A stretch of DNA of 62,474 bases, taken from the NCBI GenBank assembly GCA_012837715.1, contig DUQR01000047.1, positions 1 to 62,474 of the forward strand. The letters are read 5' to 3'. Shown one piece after another: positions 7,953-16,440 of this stretch (positions are counted from its first letter, which is position 1; the number at the start of each line of letters is the position of its first letter). The position numbers were made by a program, and so were the translations under genes. Source of the DNA: Bacillota bacterium. Lineage in GTDB: Bacteria; Bacillota; UBA4882; UBA10575. The notes beneath the pieces were generated by a model. The model was not told where the DNA came from. It did no database searches and was given only the letters and a program-made list of their open reading frames with translations.

Positions 7953-8151
7953 GATAGCCTCCCCGGTAACCTTCAATAAAGTTTCCGTTTGTTTTTCATC
8001 AAACAGATTCTCCGAAAAAAAGAAGTAATATACCAGGAAAACGTTGTTACCTTCCCGTAATTTGCTTTTGTTTGTTTCTTAATCCCTTGGATCTCTTTTC
8101 TTTACCATAACATGGTATGATCGAGATGAACAAAGAAAGGAGGTAAGGTTA

Positions 8152-8280
8152 ATGAAAAGATGCGCCGATTGTCAAGTGCTGATTAAGAGTTGGGAGATCT
8201 TCTGTCCGAAGTGCAGCAAGAACTTATACGGTCCCCAACAACCCCGAAAGGCTAAGGCACGAAAGTGGAGATTATTCTAA
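8152..8280 (+). CDS. 42-residue zinc-ribbon protein
   Basis: A short gene with a strong AAAGGAGGTAAGG ribosome binding site and a possible TATGAT -10 at 8116. It encodes MKRCADCQVLIKSWEIFCPKCSKN and a basic tail (RKAKARKWRLF). The two CxxC pairs predict a single zinc-binding ribbon. The terminator hairpin begins inside the last codons, so the end of the protein is constrained by RNA structure. No function can be named. Confidence 0.7.
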   Translation: MKRCADCQVLIKSWEIFCPKCSKNLYGPQQPRKAKARKWRLF

Positions 8281-8302
8281 AAATCTCCACTTTTCGTTTT
8301 CT
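8261..8302 (+). terminator. Terminator overlapping the end of the small zinc-ribbon gene
   Basis: GAAAGTGGAGATT (8261-8273) pairs with AATCTCCACTTTTC (8282-8295), followed by GTTTTCT. The left arm is coding sequence. Confidence 0.8.
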
Positions 8303-8727
8303 ATCCCCAGAGATGGCTCGTGAATTTCCCACCACTAGTATCCCCCTTTGTTGTCCGCCTACCCTTTCCGCTGTTTACCGCTTTTCGCCCTCCTATTAAC
8401 CTTCATCAAACAAACCCCTTTCGTCATTTCCTTCTACTTGGAAAATTGCTTAAGTTTCACCCGATTTTGCTTAAATTACTGGCGTATACTGGTGGTCGTC
8501 GGCGTAAACAACCAATCAAAGCGCCGCTGGGACTTGTCCTGCCCGAGCTTTAATTTTCATCACTTCTGTGCGCGGGCGGTAGTTAGCGTGGGAAACGATG
8601 CTTTTTTTTTTCAACATTTCACCTTTAATTCTATACCAAGGTAATCGCTTAGCGTGGGCGACCACTTAAGATCCAGGGCGGATCGGACATACTACCAGTA
8701 ATCCAGTTTTGATAGGGGGTTAAGCTA
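8303..8727 (+). repeat. Gene-free stretch with mosaic intergenic repeat (copy 1)
   Basis: No convincing gene lies between 8281 and 8727. The segment 8474-8528 matches the complement of 32088-32142 at about 43 of 55 positions by hand count. The segment CGCGGGCGGTAGTTAGCGTG (8571-8590) matches the complement of 36016-36035 at 19 of 20. Short overlapping frames here (8320-8644) arise from the repeat and have no ribosome binding sites. Confidence 0.6.
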
Positions 8728-10599
8728 TTGGCTCCTCGACAGCAGAGAAGGGTGAAAAAGCGTTCTTCCTTTCGGCAAAACTTCCTACGTTGGTTGCTGA
8801 TTATGCTTTTCATCGGCGGCCTCGCCGGAGCGGTGTTGGTGTTATATAATCCGTTTATTAGCGAAGTTGATCTACACCAAATTGTCAGGCCTAATCTTCA
8901 GGCTTCGGTGCTCTTCGACCGGCACGGTGAAGAATTACTGACCCTTAGCCCTTCCCGAGTGGCTTGGACGCCTTTGGAGAAGATTCCTTTGTTGCTCCGC
9001 CGGGCGGTGGTAGCGGTGGAAGACCGTCGTTTTTATGAACACCGGGGTGTTGATTTTCAAGGGATTCTCCGCGCGATTTATTATGATCTCCGCCGGGGTG
9101 AGCGGGCGCAGGGGGGAAGCACCATTACCCAACAATTGGTGAAAAATTTATTGTTAACCAACGCCAAGACGATCACCCGCAAACTGGTGGAGATTGGGTA
9201 TGCCGTGAAAATTGAACGGAACTATACGAAGGATGAGATCCTGGAGGCCTATTTGAACGGGATCTACTTTGGTCATGGTGTTTACGGGGTGGAAGGCGCG
9301 GCCCGTTTTTACTTTGCTAAACATATTTGGGACTTGTCCGTGGACGAGCAAGCTTTATTGGTCGGATTACTCCGGGGTCCGGAAGTTTATTCTCCCTACC
9401 GCCATCCCGACCGGGCCCTAGCCCGCCGGAACTTGGTGCTGAAAATCCTCCTCGCGCAAGGATGGCTTACCGGGCGGGAGTATGAACAGCTGACCGCTTC
9501 CCCCGTGGAGGTGGAGGAAGACCCGGATTATTTAAGCCGGGGGGGCTATTTTGCCGATTATGTTGAAGACTGGTTAGCGGAGCAATATGGTTGGTCGGCC
9601 CAGTATATTCGGGCGGGCGGACTCCGGATCTACACCACCCTTGATGCTTATATCCAACGGATCGCGGAAGAGACAATCGCGGCCTTGCCCCAGGATGAAC
9701 AGGGGAGACCGGAGGCTGCTTTAGTCGCCTTAGATCCGCGTAACGGACAGATCCTCGCCATGGTCGGCGGCCGAAACTACCGTTTTTCCAAGTATAACCG
9801 GGCGGTCCGTTGGCGCCGGCAGATTGGTTCGGCGATTAAACCGTTAATCTTTGCCGCTGCGGTTGAAAACGGTTATACCCCTGATACCCAAGTCGTCGAT
9901 GAACCGGTTACCTATCATGTGCATGGGAAAGCGTGGACCCCTCAGAATTTTGACGGGCAATACCGGGGCCTGATTACTCTCCGGGATGCGCTGGCTTGGT
10001 CGGCAAATACGGTGGCGGTCCGTTTAGTGGATGAGCTTGGGGTGAAGTCAGTCTTTACCTTTCTCCAACGGATGGGCCTTCCTTTGGTGGAAACGGGCGC
10101 CCGGAACGACCAAGCATTAGCACCATTGGCTTTAGGCGGGTTGACCGAAGGGGTGACGCCTTTGGAATTGTGCGCCGCCTTTACCGCTCTGGCCAATTCC
10201 GGGATCCGTTCCCTACCCTTAGGTGTGCTCCGGGTGGAGGACGCCCAAGGTCGGGTTCTGCGACGGGGCACTATTCGCCAAGAGCAAGTGCTGCGGCCGG
10301 AGACGGCACAGGCGGTGACCGAAATGATGCAAGGGGTAATTAATTATGGCACCGGGCAAAGGGCTAATCCGGGACGACCGGCTGCCGGGAAGACCGGGAC
10401 CAGTGACGAAAATACCGATGCCTGGTTTATCGGTTACACCCCGGAGTTACTGGCCACCCTCTGGATCGGGAATGATGACCGGCGTCCACCCCGGGTCGGG
10501 GATCAGGTGATCGGGAGCGGGACCGCCGCTGAATACTGGGGGAGTTTTATCCAACGCGCCTTGGTCCGCAACAGGGTGAAAAGTTTCGGAAAAAGTTAA
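8728..10599 (+). CDS. Class A penicillin-binding protein (glycosyltransferase/transpeptidase)
   Basis: Bifunctional peptidoglycan synthase, 623 residues, anchored by one N-terminal membrane helix (about 20-42) after a basic start. The GT51 domain has EDRRFYEH (catalytic Glu98), GGSTITQQLVKN and the KIERNYTKDEILEAYLN stretch. The transpeptidase has GSAIKP (Ser368, Lys371), SANT as the SxN motif, and the KTGTSDENTDAWF motif near the end. No PASTA or other C-terminal extension is present. The start is TTG, 8 bases after a TAGGGGGT-type site. It lacks a partner operon gene. PBP1a/PBP2c-type function is likely; the exact cellular role is unknown. Confidence 0.95.
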   Translation: MAPRQQRRVKKRSSFRQNFLRWLLIMLFIGGLAGAVLVLYNPFISEVDLHQIVRPNLQASVLFDRHGEELLTLSPSRVAWTPLEKIPLLLRRAVVAVEDRRFYEHRGVDFQGILRAIYYDLRRGERAQGGSTITQQLVKNLLLTNAKTITRKLVEIGYAVKIERNYTKDEILEAYLNGIYFGHGVYGVEGAARFYFAKHIWDLSVDEQALLVGLLRGPEVYSPYRHPDRALARRNLVLKILLAQGWLTGREYEQLTASPVEVEEDPDYLSRGGYFADYVEDWLAEQYGWSAQYIRAGGLRIYTTLDAYIQRIAEETIAALPQDEQGRPEAALVALDPRNGQILAMVGGRNYRFSKYNRAVRWRRQIGSAIKPLIFAAAVENGYTPDTQVVDEPVTYHVHGKAWTPQNFDGQYRGLITLRDALAWSANTVAVRLVDELGVKSVFTFLQRMGLPLVETGARNDQALAPLALGGLTEGVTPLELCAAFTALANSGIRSLPLGVLRVEDAQGRVLRRGTIRQEQVLRPETAQAVTEMMQGVINYGTGQRANPGRPAAGKTGTSDENTDAWFIGYTPELLATLWIGNDDRRPPRVGDQVIGSGTAAEYWGSFIQRALVRNRVKSFGKS

Positions 10600-10711
10600 C
10601 ATAAGCGCTAAGAACCGGTTTGGGCAGCTGGAATAGGTTAGAAGCGAGCATAAAAAGCTATTTCTTTTACGGATTTCGGGATTATCCCGGGATTAGCGCC
10701 AAACTTAGGCA

Positions 10712-10740
10712 TTGACGGAACGCCAATGTAATTTTAAAAT
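10712..10740 (+). promoter_or_regulatory. SigA-type promoter upstream of the lytic transglycosylase
   Basis: TTGACG (10712-10717) and TAAAAT (10735-10740) are separated by 17 bp. It lies about 175 bp before the chosen start. The gap 10600-10915 holds this promoter and the hairpin at 10764, and nothing else that I recognise. Confidence 0.5.
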
Positions 10741-10763
10741 AGATACAATCATATATATAAGAA

Positions 10764-10802
10764 GGGAATTCCATGTTTGGCAATTCCCTGAGCGAGTTTT
10801 TT
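10764..10802 (+). promoter_or_regulatory. Leader hairpin, possible attenuator
   Basis: GGGAATT with CCA (10764-10773) pairs with the TGG-C-AATTCCC arm (10778-10788), one bulge, followed 8 bases later by TTTTTT (10797-10802). It lies between the promoter at 10712 and the transglycosylase start, so read-through may be regulated. Confidence 0.35.
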
Positions 10803-10915
10803 GTGATGTCAATCATCAAAATGATTCAATCCAATATACAGTGTCTCTCTTAATAAAAGCAAAAGACATCGCAAAAAGACCGAATATGGAGAAAGGTGTT
10901 TTTGAGGAGGTAGTC

Positions 10916-11470
10916 ATGGTTTACCGACGGGTGCTTAAGATTACTTTCCTGGCTTTGTTTTTGTTTTTCTTTACTTCACCGGCGGTCTTAGATTTTGTAA
11001 CCGGTCAATACCAGGAAGGAATGGCTAATGATCCACTGATCAAGATCGAAAAGTTTATCCGCAGTCATTACCCGGGGATTCCCCAAACCGATCTGGAGGA
11101 GATCACCATTGCGGTGCTCGAAGCCAGTGCCAAGTATCATGTGGATTCCTATTTGATTCTTTCGCTGATTGCTGCGGAGAGCAGTTTCCGGAAAACGGCG
11201 GTTTCCCGGAAAGGGGCGCGGGGTTTGACCCAACTGATGCCCGATAAATGTCAAGATTTCGACTGGAGAGATATCAAGGGTAATGTTTTTCGGGGGACCG
11301 AATATCTCCGGCAACAGTTGGAACGGTTTGGCACGATCCAATTGGCCTTGGCCGCTTATAATGCGGGGCCGACCCGGATTGCCCGTTCTACTGAATGGCC
11401 CCGCGAGACCCGGCACTATGTAAAGAAAGTGACCGAGTATTACCAGGATCTCATCGGGTACCGGAATTAG
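10916..11470 (+). CDS. Lytic murein transglycosylase (SLT domain)
   Basis: Cleaves the glycan backbone of peptidoglycan to give anhydro-muropeptides. The 184-residue protein has an N-terminal signal anchor (LKITFLALFLFFFTSPAVL). A single SLT domain follows: LILSLIAAESSFRKTAVSRK contains the catalytic Glu, then GARGLTQLMP, and the ALAAYNAGPTRI motif near the end. The frame is open back to 10712, but GAGGAGG at 10904-10910 and the signal sequence fix ATG 10916. A strong terminator shared with the converging mnmA follows. Confidence 0.92.
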   Translation: MVYRRVLKITFLALFLFFFTSPAVLDFVTGQYQEGMANDPLIKIEKFIRSHYPGIPQTDLEEITIAVLEASAKYHVDSYLILSLIAAESSFRKTAVSRKGARGLTQLMPDKCQDFDWRDIKGNVFRGTEYLRQQLERFGTIQLALAAYNAGPTRIARSTEWPRETRHYVKKVTEYYQDLIGYRN

Positions 11471-11503
11471 CGAAGATGAGCAAGGCAGGAACAGATTGAG
11501 CAG

Positions 11504-11535
11504 AAAAGCCTTCCCGTGGGGAAGGCTTTTTTTTA
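11504..11535. terminator. Bidirectional terminator between the transglycosylase and mnmA
   Basis: AAAAGCCTTCCC (11504-11515) pairs with GGGAAGGCTTTT (11519-11530), followed by TTTT. An A-run on the left makes it work for the minus strand too, where it ends the nifS-iscU-mnmA operon; it overlaps the last codon of mnmA. Confidence 0.9.
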
Positions 11536-12612
11536 GGCGCCGCGGTTAATGATCCCCCCACCGACAACCAGATCATCGTCGTAAAGGACCAAAGCTTGGC
11601 CGGGGGTAATCGCCCTTTGGGGTTCCAGAAAGGAACAGCGGAGCGTGTCGGCATCCACCATTTCGACTACGGCGGGCGCCGGAGTGTGATTGTAGCGGAT
11701 TTTGGCGCCGACTTTTATTTTGGTTTTCAGTTCCGGAAAAGGGATGAAATTTAACTGGTCGGCGTAGACGGTACTTTGATATACTTCCCGGTCTTCACCG
11801 ACCACCACTTCATTGGTCTCCGGCCGGATTGCGATGACATAAAGGGGGATCCCGGTCGCTAGGCCCAGCCCTTTACGTTGGCCGACCGTGTAGTGGATGA
11901 TTCCTTTATGCCGACCGAGGATCCGGCCCTGCCGGTCGACGAAGTTCCCGGGTTCACTGGGGGAGCCGGTGTGTTCTTCGATATAGCGGCCGTAATCATG
12001 GTCGGGAATGAAACAGATCTCTTGGCTGTCCGGTTTGTCGGCTACGGTCAACCCGATATCCGCGGCGATCCGGCGGACTTCTTCTTTTGTGTAATCCCCC
12101 AAGGGCATCAGGGTGTGGGCCAACTGGTCCTGGGTTAAGTTATAAAGGGCGTAGGTTTGGTCTTTTGTGGTGGCGGCCTTTTTCAAGAGATAACGGCCGG
12201 TTTGCGCGTTAAAGACAATCCGGGCGTAATGCCCGGTGGCGATATAGTCGGCGCCCAGTTGTAAAGCCTTCCCCAAGAGGGATTCCCATTTCACATGGCG
12301 GTTACAGGCAATACAGGGGTTGGGGGTACGGCCCCGCCGGTATTCATCGACAAAATATGCGATGACGTAGGCGTCGAATTCTTGCCGAAAGTTTAGGGTA
12401 TAATGGGCAATCCCTAACTGTTGACAAACGTGGCGGGCGTCATCGACTGCGGTTAATCCGCAACACCCGCCACTCTCTTCCCGGGGGGCATCTTCCGGCC
12501 AAATCTGCATGGTGACGCCGATCACTTCATAACCGGCCTTTTGCAACAGGTAGGCGGCGACGGAACTGTCCACGCCCCCCGACATCCCAACAATAACTTT
12601 TTGTTTGGTCAA
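11533..12612 (-). CDS. mnmA: tRNA-specific 2-thiouridylase MnmA
   Basis: Adds sulfur to C2 of wobble uridine 34 in tRNAs for Lys, Glu and Gln, using persulfide from a cysteine desulfurase. The 359-residue protein has the PP-loop SGGVDSS (11-17), the catalytic cysteine in TPNPCIAC (Cys100), and the second in SQEICF (Cys200). The ATGHYAR segment and a C-terminal beta-barrel complete it. The start is TTG after a GGGGTGG site. It follows nifS and iscU closely on the same strand, so the desulfurase encoded upstream is probably its sulfur donor. Confidence 0.96.
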   Translation of the reverse strand: MTKQKVIVGMSGGVDSSVAAYLLQKAGYEVIGVTMQIWPEDAPREESGGCCGLTAVDDARHVCQQLGIAHYTLNFRQEFDAYVIAYFVDEYRRGRTPNPCIACNRHVKWESLLGKALQLGADYIATGHYARIVFNAQTGRYLLKKAATTKDQTYALYNLTQDQLAHTLMPLGDYTKEEVRRIAADIGLTVADKPDSQEICFIPDHDYGRYIEEHTGSPSEPGNFVDRQGRILGRHKGIIHYTVGQRKGLGLATGIPLYVIAIRPETNEVVVGEDREVYQSTVYADQLNFIPFPELKTKIKVGAKIRYNHTPAPAVVEMVDADTLRCSFLEPQRAITPGQALVLYDDDLVVGGGIINRGA

Positions 12613-12627
12613 ATTTCCACCCCGCCG

Positions 12628-13068
12628 TTACTCTTCTCCCGCCGCTGCTTCATTCTTTTCTTCCACATAATTGGCGGGCGGAGTCAAGCCCTCAATGGAT
12701 AACTGGTTCTTCTGGGCGTAATTCCATATGGCGGCTTTTAACGCTTCTTCAGCCAGACAGGAACAATGCATTTTAACGGGAGGCAGCCCGTCGAGGGCTT
12801 CGGCCACTGCCTCATTGGTAATTTTCATTGCTTCCTCCACCGTTTTCCCCTTGATCATCTTGGTCAACATGGCACTGGTGGCAATCGCCGCGCCGCAACC
12901 GAAGGTTTTGAACTTAGCGTCTTGGATAGTATTATCTTCAATTTTAAGATAAATTTTCATTATATCGCCGCAGCGCGGGTTACCGACCGTGCCCACCCCG
13001 TCCGCATCTTGGATTTCCCCAACGTTCTGGGGGTTCATGAAACACTCCATCACTTTCTGACTGTACAT
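12628..13068 (-). CDS. iscU: Iron-sulfur cluster scaffold, NifU N-terminal/IscU type
   Basis: Scaffold on which [2Fe-2S]/[4Fe-4S] clusters are built from NifS-derived sulfur. The 146-residue protein carries the three ligand cysteines of the family: GNPRCGD (Cys33), FGCGAAIA (Cys58) and KMHCSCLA (Cys102, with an extra Cys104). The C-terminal tail is acidic and longer than in IscU. It lies 28 bases downstream of nifS and 15 bases upstream of mnmA in one operon. NifU and IscU names are used interchangeably for this clostridial type; no nitrogenase genes are near, so a housekeeping role is likely. Confidence 0.94.
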   Translation of the reverse strand: MYSQKVMECFMNPQNVGEIQDADGVGTVGNPRCGDIMKIYLKIEDNTIQDAKFKTFGCGAAIATSAMLTKMIKGKTVEEAMKITNEAVAEALDGLPPVKMHCSCLAEEALKAAIWNYAQKNQLSIEGLTPPANYVEEKNEAAAGEE

Positions 13069-13096
13069 TTTCTCACCTCAAAACAGTATATATTTA

Positions 13097-14269
13097 TTAT
13101 GAATTCTTCCGGACAAACTCTTCATAAAGGGGAGACATAGCCCGCAACCGTTCGACAAAGGACGGTAGTTTCGCGAGGACCAGGTCGATCTCTTCCTTGG
13201 TGTTATCCGCACCCAGGGTGAACCGGACCGAACCATGGGCCTGTTCGTGGGGTAATCCGATCGCCAACAGCACATGGGATGGGTCGAGCGAGCCGGAGGT
13301 GCAGGCTGAACCACTGGAGGCGGCGATTCCTTCAATATCCAAAAGGAGCAGGAGGGATTCCCCTTCAATAAACTCAAAGGAGAAATTGGCGTTGTTCGGC
13401 AGCCGTTGTTCCCGGTGGCCGTTTAAACGGGAATAAGGAATCCGTTCGCAAATCCCGTCGATCAGATAATCGCGGAGGGCTTTGAGTTTGGCGTTTTTTG
13501 CCTCTAAGTCTTGATAAGCCAGGTCAATGGCTTTCGCCAGCCCGACGATACCGGGAACATTTTCGGTCCCGGCCCGGCGACCCCGCTCCTGACCACCGCC
13601 GTGGAGGAAGGAGGGGAGTTGCAAGCCCCGGCGGATATAAAGGGCGCCGCTTCCTTTGGGGCCATAAAACTTGTGTCCCGATAAAGAAAGCAAATCAATG
13701 TTTTGGGCCTGTACATCGATGGGCAGGTGGCCGACGGCTTGGACCGCATCGGTATGGAAGGCCACGTTGTGCTTTTTCGCGACCGCACCAATTTCCGTAA
13801 TGGGCATAATCGTACCAATTTCGTTGTTGGCATACATGATGGAGATAAGAATCGTCTCCGGACGAATGGCCTGTTCGACCTGGTCGGGGGTGATCAATCC
13901 GTCCTGGTTTACTTCGAGATAAGTGACGTCAAAGCCGTGTTTCTCCAAATACGCACAGGTATGGAGGATGGCATGGTGTTCAATGTTGGTGGTAATCAGG
14001 TGGCGCCCCTTATCCTTTAAAGCCTCGGCCATTCCTTTGAGCGCCCAGTTATCGGCCTCGGTCCCGCCCGAGGTGAAAATGATCTCGTTCGGTTGGGCGC
14101 CTAAATGCTTGGCGACGACGGCCCGGGCGTCACTAATGGCTTTTCGATTCCGTTGGGCCAGTCGGTACACGCTGGAAGGATTCCCATATTCTTCGGTAAA
14201 GTAGGGTAACATTGCTTCTAAAACATCCGGATGAACCGGGGTTGTGGCTGCATGGTCCAGATAGATCAT
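13097..14269 (-). CDS. nifS: Cysteine desulfurase, NifS/IscS type
   Basis: PLP enzyme that takes sulfur from cysteine for Fe-S cluster assembly and tRNA thiolation. The 390-residue protein starts MIYLDHAATTPVHPDVLEAM. It has the PLP lysine in SLSGHKFYGPKG (Lys200) and the persulfide cysteine in SSGSACTSGS (Cys323) within a long flexible loop typical of group I desulfurases. It is the first gene of nifS-iscU-mnmA, immediately downstream of a strong promoter and a palindromic operator. No iscR gene is in the window. Confidence 0.96.
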   Translation of the reverse strand: MIYLDHAATTPVHPDVLEAMLPYFTEEYGNPSSVYRLAQRNRKAISDARAVVAKHLGAQPNEIIFTSGGTEADNWALKGMAEALKDKGRHLITTNIEHHAILHTCAYLEKHGFDVTYLEVNQDGLITPDQVEQAIRPETILISIMYANNEIGTIMPITEIGAVAKKHNVAFHTDAVQAVGHLPIDVQAQNIDLLSLSGHKFYGPKGSGALYIRRGLQLPSFLHGGGQERGRRAGTENVPGIVGLAKAIDLAYQDLEAKNAKLKALRDYLIDGICERIPYSRLNGHREQRLPNNANFSFEFIEGESLLLLLDIEGIAASSGSACTSGSLDPSHVLLAIGLPHEQAHGSVRFTLGADNTKEEIDLVLAKLPSFVERLRAMSPLYEEFVRKNS

Positions 14270-14352
14270 CCTTTGCTAACTCCTTTCCTCCGCTCAAGTT
14301 TAAATCGGGCTCACGATCACCGTAAAAGCGCGTCATCTAGGGAAACTGTTTA

Positions 14353-14413
14353 ATCCCTAGTTATTTACTAGGAATACTAAAAACAGGATAACATGCTCTT
14401 TTTCCTTTGTCAA
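14353..14413 (-). promoter_or_regulatory. Promoter of the nifS operon with Rrf2/IscR-like operator
   Basis: On the minus strand, TTGACA (14413-14408) and TATCCT (14390-14385) are spaced by 17 bp, a near-consensus SigA promoter. Immediately downstream, ATTCCTAGT and ACTAGGGAT form an inverted repeat around 5 bases (14375-14353), close to the transcription start. That position suits a repressor. IscR/Rrf2-family control of this type of operon is known; assignment of this site to such a regulator is inference. Confidence 0.7.
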
Positions 14414-14459
14414 CGTTTTCTCGGTTAAAAATAAATAACCAAGGGCAGGGCGGTTGAGG

Positions 14460-15401
14460 TTAGTTTTCGACCCGACATTCTTCCGGCGGCCGTTCCCGTA
14501 GTCCTTTATAAAGCGGATGCCGGAGATGACCATCGGGGGTGACGGCCAGAAACTCCACGGCACAGACGAGACGGGGTTTCAGCCAGCGAACGTTTTTCAG
14601 GACCGGTGGGTTCGCCAATGGTGTTTTCTCCTGCTGCAAGGGGGCAAAGAGGCGGAGCAGATGCTCGATCTCCCTTTGTCCTAATCCGGCGCCGACCAGC
14701 CCATACGAGAGCAGCTTTTCTCCGGCGTATAACCCAATGACCAGAGCGGAGAGATCGGTGCGCCCCTTGGGGTTGGTGGTATACCCGCAAATCACAAAAT
14801 CGGCTTCTTTAGTGACCCGGGCTTTTTTCCAGTGGGGACTGCGTTTGCCGGGGAGGTAGGGACTATTTTTTGCTTTCCCAACGATCCCTTCTAGGCCTAA
14901 AGCCGCCACCTGGGTAAAAAGGGCTTTTCCAGTTTCAGGGATCGGTTCACTGATGATCAGATGAGGGCCAGGGGTGACCAACGAATAGAGTGCCTCCTGG
15001 CGGACTTCCAGGGGACGGGTCATGAGGGATTGGCCTTGGTGGTAGAGGAGATCGAAAACGACATAGATGACCGGATTATGGCGGACCCCTTCCCGGATTC
15101 CCAGAGCAGAGGTGGCGTGCATGCGGTTCTGTAAACGGGAAAAACTGGGTTTACCGTCGGCCAGGACGATGATCTCGCCATCCAGGACGACTCCGGCCGC
15201 TTTCACCTGCCGGTGTAGGTCGTTGAGTTCAGGGTATTGGGCGGTAATCGTTCTTCCGTTCCGGCTTTGCAGCCGGGTGGTTTCTTCGAGAAAAGCTAGA
15301 CAGCGCAGACCATCCCACTTGATCTCAAAGCGATAAGCGGGGGAGTCGAAAGGCGGGGCACTGACGGCGAGCATGGGTGCAATTTGCATGGGTAAGGCCA
15401 T
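14460..15401 (-). CDS. ligD: ATP-dependent DNA ligase, LigD ligase-domain type
   Basis: Seals DNA ends in bacterial non-homologous end joining with Ku. The 313-residue protein contains only the ligase module: adenylation domain with EIKWDGLR (motif I, nucleophile Lys28), VVLDGEIIV (motif III), and EGIVGKAKNSPYLPG (motif IV), then an OB domain from about residue 200 ending LRERPPEE. The phosphoesterase and polymerase domains of full LigD are absent. It lies 3 bases downstream of the Ku gene, so they form one transcript. Confidence 0.93.
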   Translation of the reverse strand: MALPMQIAPMLAVSAPPFDSPAYRFEIKWDGLRCLAFLEETTRLQSRNGRTITAQYPELNDLHRQVKAAGVVLDGEIIVLADGKPSFSRLQNRMHATSALGIREGVRHNPVIYVVFDLLYHQGQSLMTRPLEVRQEALYSLVTPGPHLIISEPIPETGKALFTQVAALGLEGIVGKAKNSPYLPGKRSPHWKKARVTKEADFVICGYTTNPKGRTDLSALVIGLYAGEKLLSYGLVGAGLGQREIEHLLRLFAPLQQEKTPLANPPVLKNVRWLKPRLVCAVEFLAVTPDGHLRHPLYKGLRERPPEECRVEN

Positions 15402-15404
15402 CTT

Positions 15405-16220
15405 TTATCCGGTCTTCTTTTTCCTTCTTTTTTTCGGGGGTTCTTCCTCTTGTTTAGTGGTCGCTTGTAAACTGGCCCGTAAGGCTTCCATCAGATCAAC
15501 GACTTTACCCGTTTCCGGGGCGGTCGGAATCGCCACCTCTTCTCCGGCAATCTTAGCTTGAATCATCTCCATTAGCTTGGACCGGTATTCATTGGTGTAT
15601 TTCCCCGGTTCAAAAGAGGACGAAAGGTTTCCGATTAAGCTGGTGGCCATGGAGATCTCGTTGGGATGAAGTGTTACCTCTTTAAACTCAGCGGTTAACC
15701 TTTCCGGCGCCCGAATTTCATCAGGGAAAAACATTGTCTCCATGACGAGGATTTGGTCCCAGCCCCGGATACAGGCGAGGACTGTTTTCGACCGGATCAT
15801 GACCCGGGCGATCGCAATTTTTCCAGTTTCAGCCATCGCCTGTTTGAGGAGGGCGTAGGCTTTTTCCCCACCCGGATTGGGCCCTAGGTAATAGCTGCGG
15901 TCAAAATAGACCGGGTCAATCTCAGCCAGGTCCACAAAGTCGAGGATATCGATGGTTTTCGTGTTTTCCCCGGGTAACATTTGCAGATCTTCCTCCCGGA
16001 GGATGACATACTTTCCTTTTTCGTATTCATAACCGCGGACCAGCTCTTCCGGGTTGACTTCCACTTGGCATGAGGGGCAGAATTTCCGGTATTGGATGGG
16101 GGTTTTACAGGTGGCATGGAGTTGATGGAAATGGAGATCTTTCCGTTCAGTGGCGGTGTACATCTTGACCGGAATGTTGACCAACCCAAAACTGATGGCT
16201 CCTTTCCAAAGCGTACGCAT
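15405..16220 (-). CDS. ku: Ku protein (non-homologous end joining)
   Basis: Homodimeric ring that binds broken DNA ends and recruits the LigD ligase. The 271-residue protein begins MRTLWKGAISFGLVNIPVKM and contains the conserved CKTPIQYRKFCPSC and YVILREEDLQML segments. A basic tail (PPKKRRKKKTG) probably interacts with DNA. I chose ATG 16220 over an in-frame TTG at 16226 because GGAGG lies 6 bases before the ATG. NHEJ genes fit a spore former, since spores must repair breaks at germination. Confidence 0.96.
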   Translation of the reverse strand: MRTLWKGAISFGLVNIPVKMYTATERKDLHFHQLHATCKTPIQYRKFCPSCQVEVNPEELVRGYEYEKGKYVILREEDLQMLPGENTKTIDILDFVDLAEIDPVYFDRSYYLGPNPGGEKAYALLKQAMAETGKIAIARVMIRSKTVLACIRGWDQILVMETMFFPDEIRAPERLTAEFKEVTLHPNEISMATSLIGNLSSSFEPGKYTNEYRSKLMEMIQAKIAGEEVAIPTAPETGKVVDLMEALRASLQATTKQEEEPPKKRRKKKTG

Positions 16221-16238
16221 GACCAACCTCCTGTTTGG

Positions 16239-16345
16239 GCTTTTGCGTTGTTCTTTGACTTAACAATTCCAATACAATATATTGATGGCCTGATTTTAAT
16301 CGAACATTGTACCGAAATCCTTTCGTTGGTTACAACGCAATAAGC
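16239..16345 (-). repeat. Dispersed hairpin repeat, copy A
   Basis: About 107 bp bounded by GCTTTTGCGTTGT (16239-16251) and ACAACGCAATAAGC (16332-16345), which are inverted copies of each other. The interior contains CAATACAATATATTGAT. Read on the minus strand, it aligns along its whole length with copy C at 33879-33990. It lies upstream of ku and downstream of the GNAT-like gene. Confidence 0.75.
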
Positions 16346-16408
16346 TTTGTTTGTCGCTTTCTGATCTATTATCCCCCGGTCTTCTTCCTCCTAGTGGTCT
16401 TACCCGAT

Positions 16409-16431
16409 AAAAAAAGCCGGGAAAATTCGGC
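16409..16431 (-). terminator. Terminator of the GNAT-like gene
   Basis: On the minus strand GCCG (16431-16428) and CGGC (16419-16416) close a short hairpin followed by TTTTTTT. The stem is short but the T-run is good. Confidence 0.55.
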
Positions 16432-16440
16432 AAAGGCCTT

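Noticed and set aside
8320-8644. Two overlapping plus-strand frames (77 and 98 codons)
   Set aside because: They lie over the mosaic repeat, lack ribosome binding sites and resemble the frames at 31826-32149 only because the DNA is repeated.
14270-14459. Search for an iscR gene beside nifS
   Set aside because: The gap holds only promoter and operator; no frame encodes an Rrf2-type helix-turn-helix.
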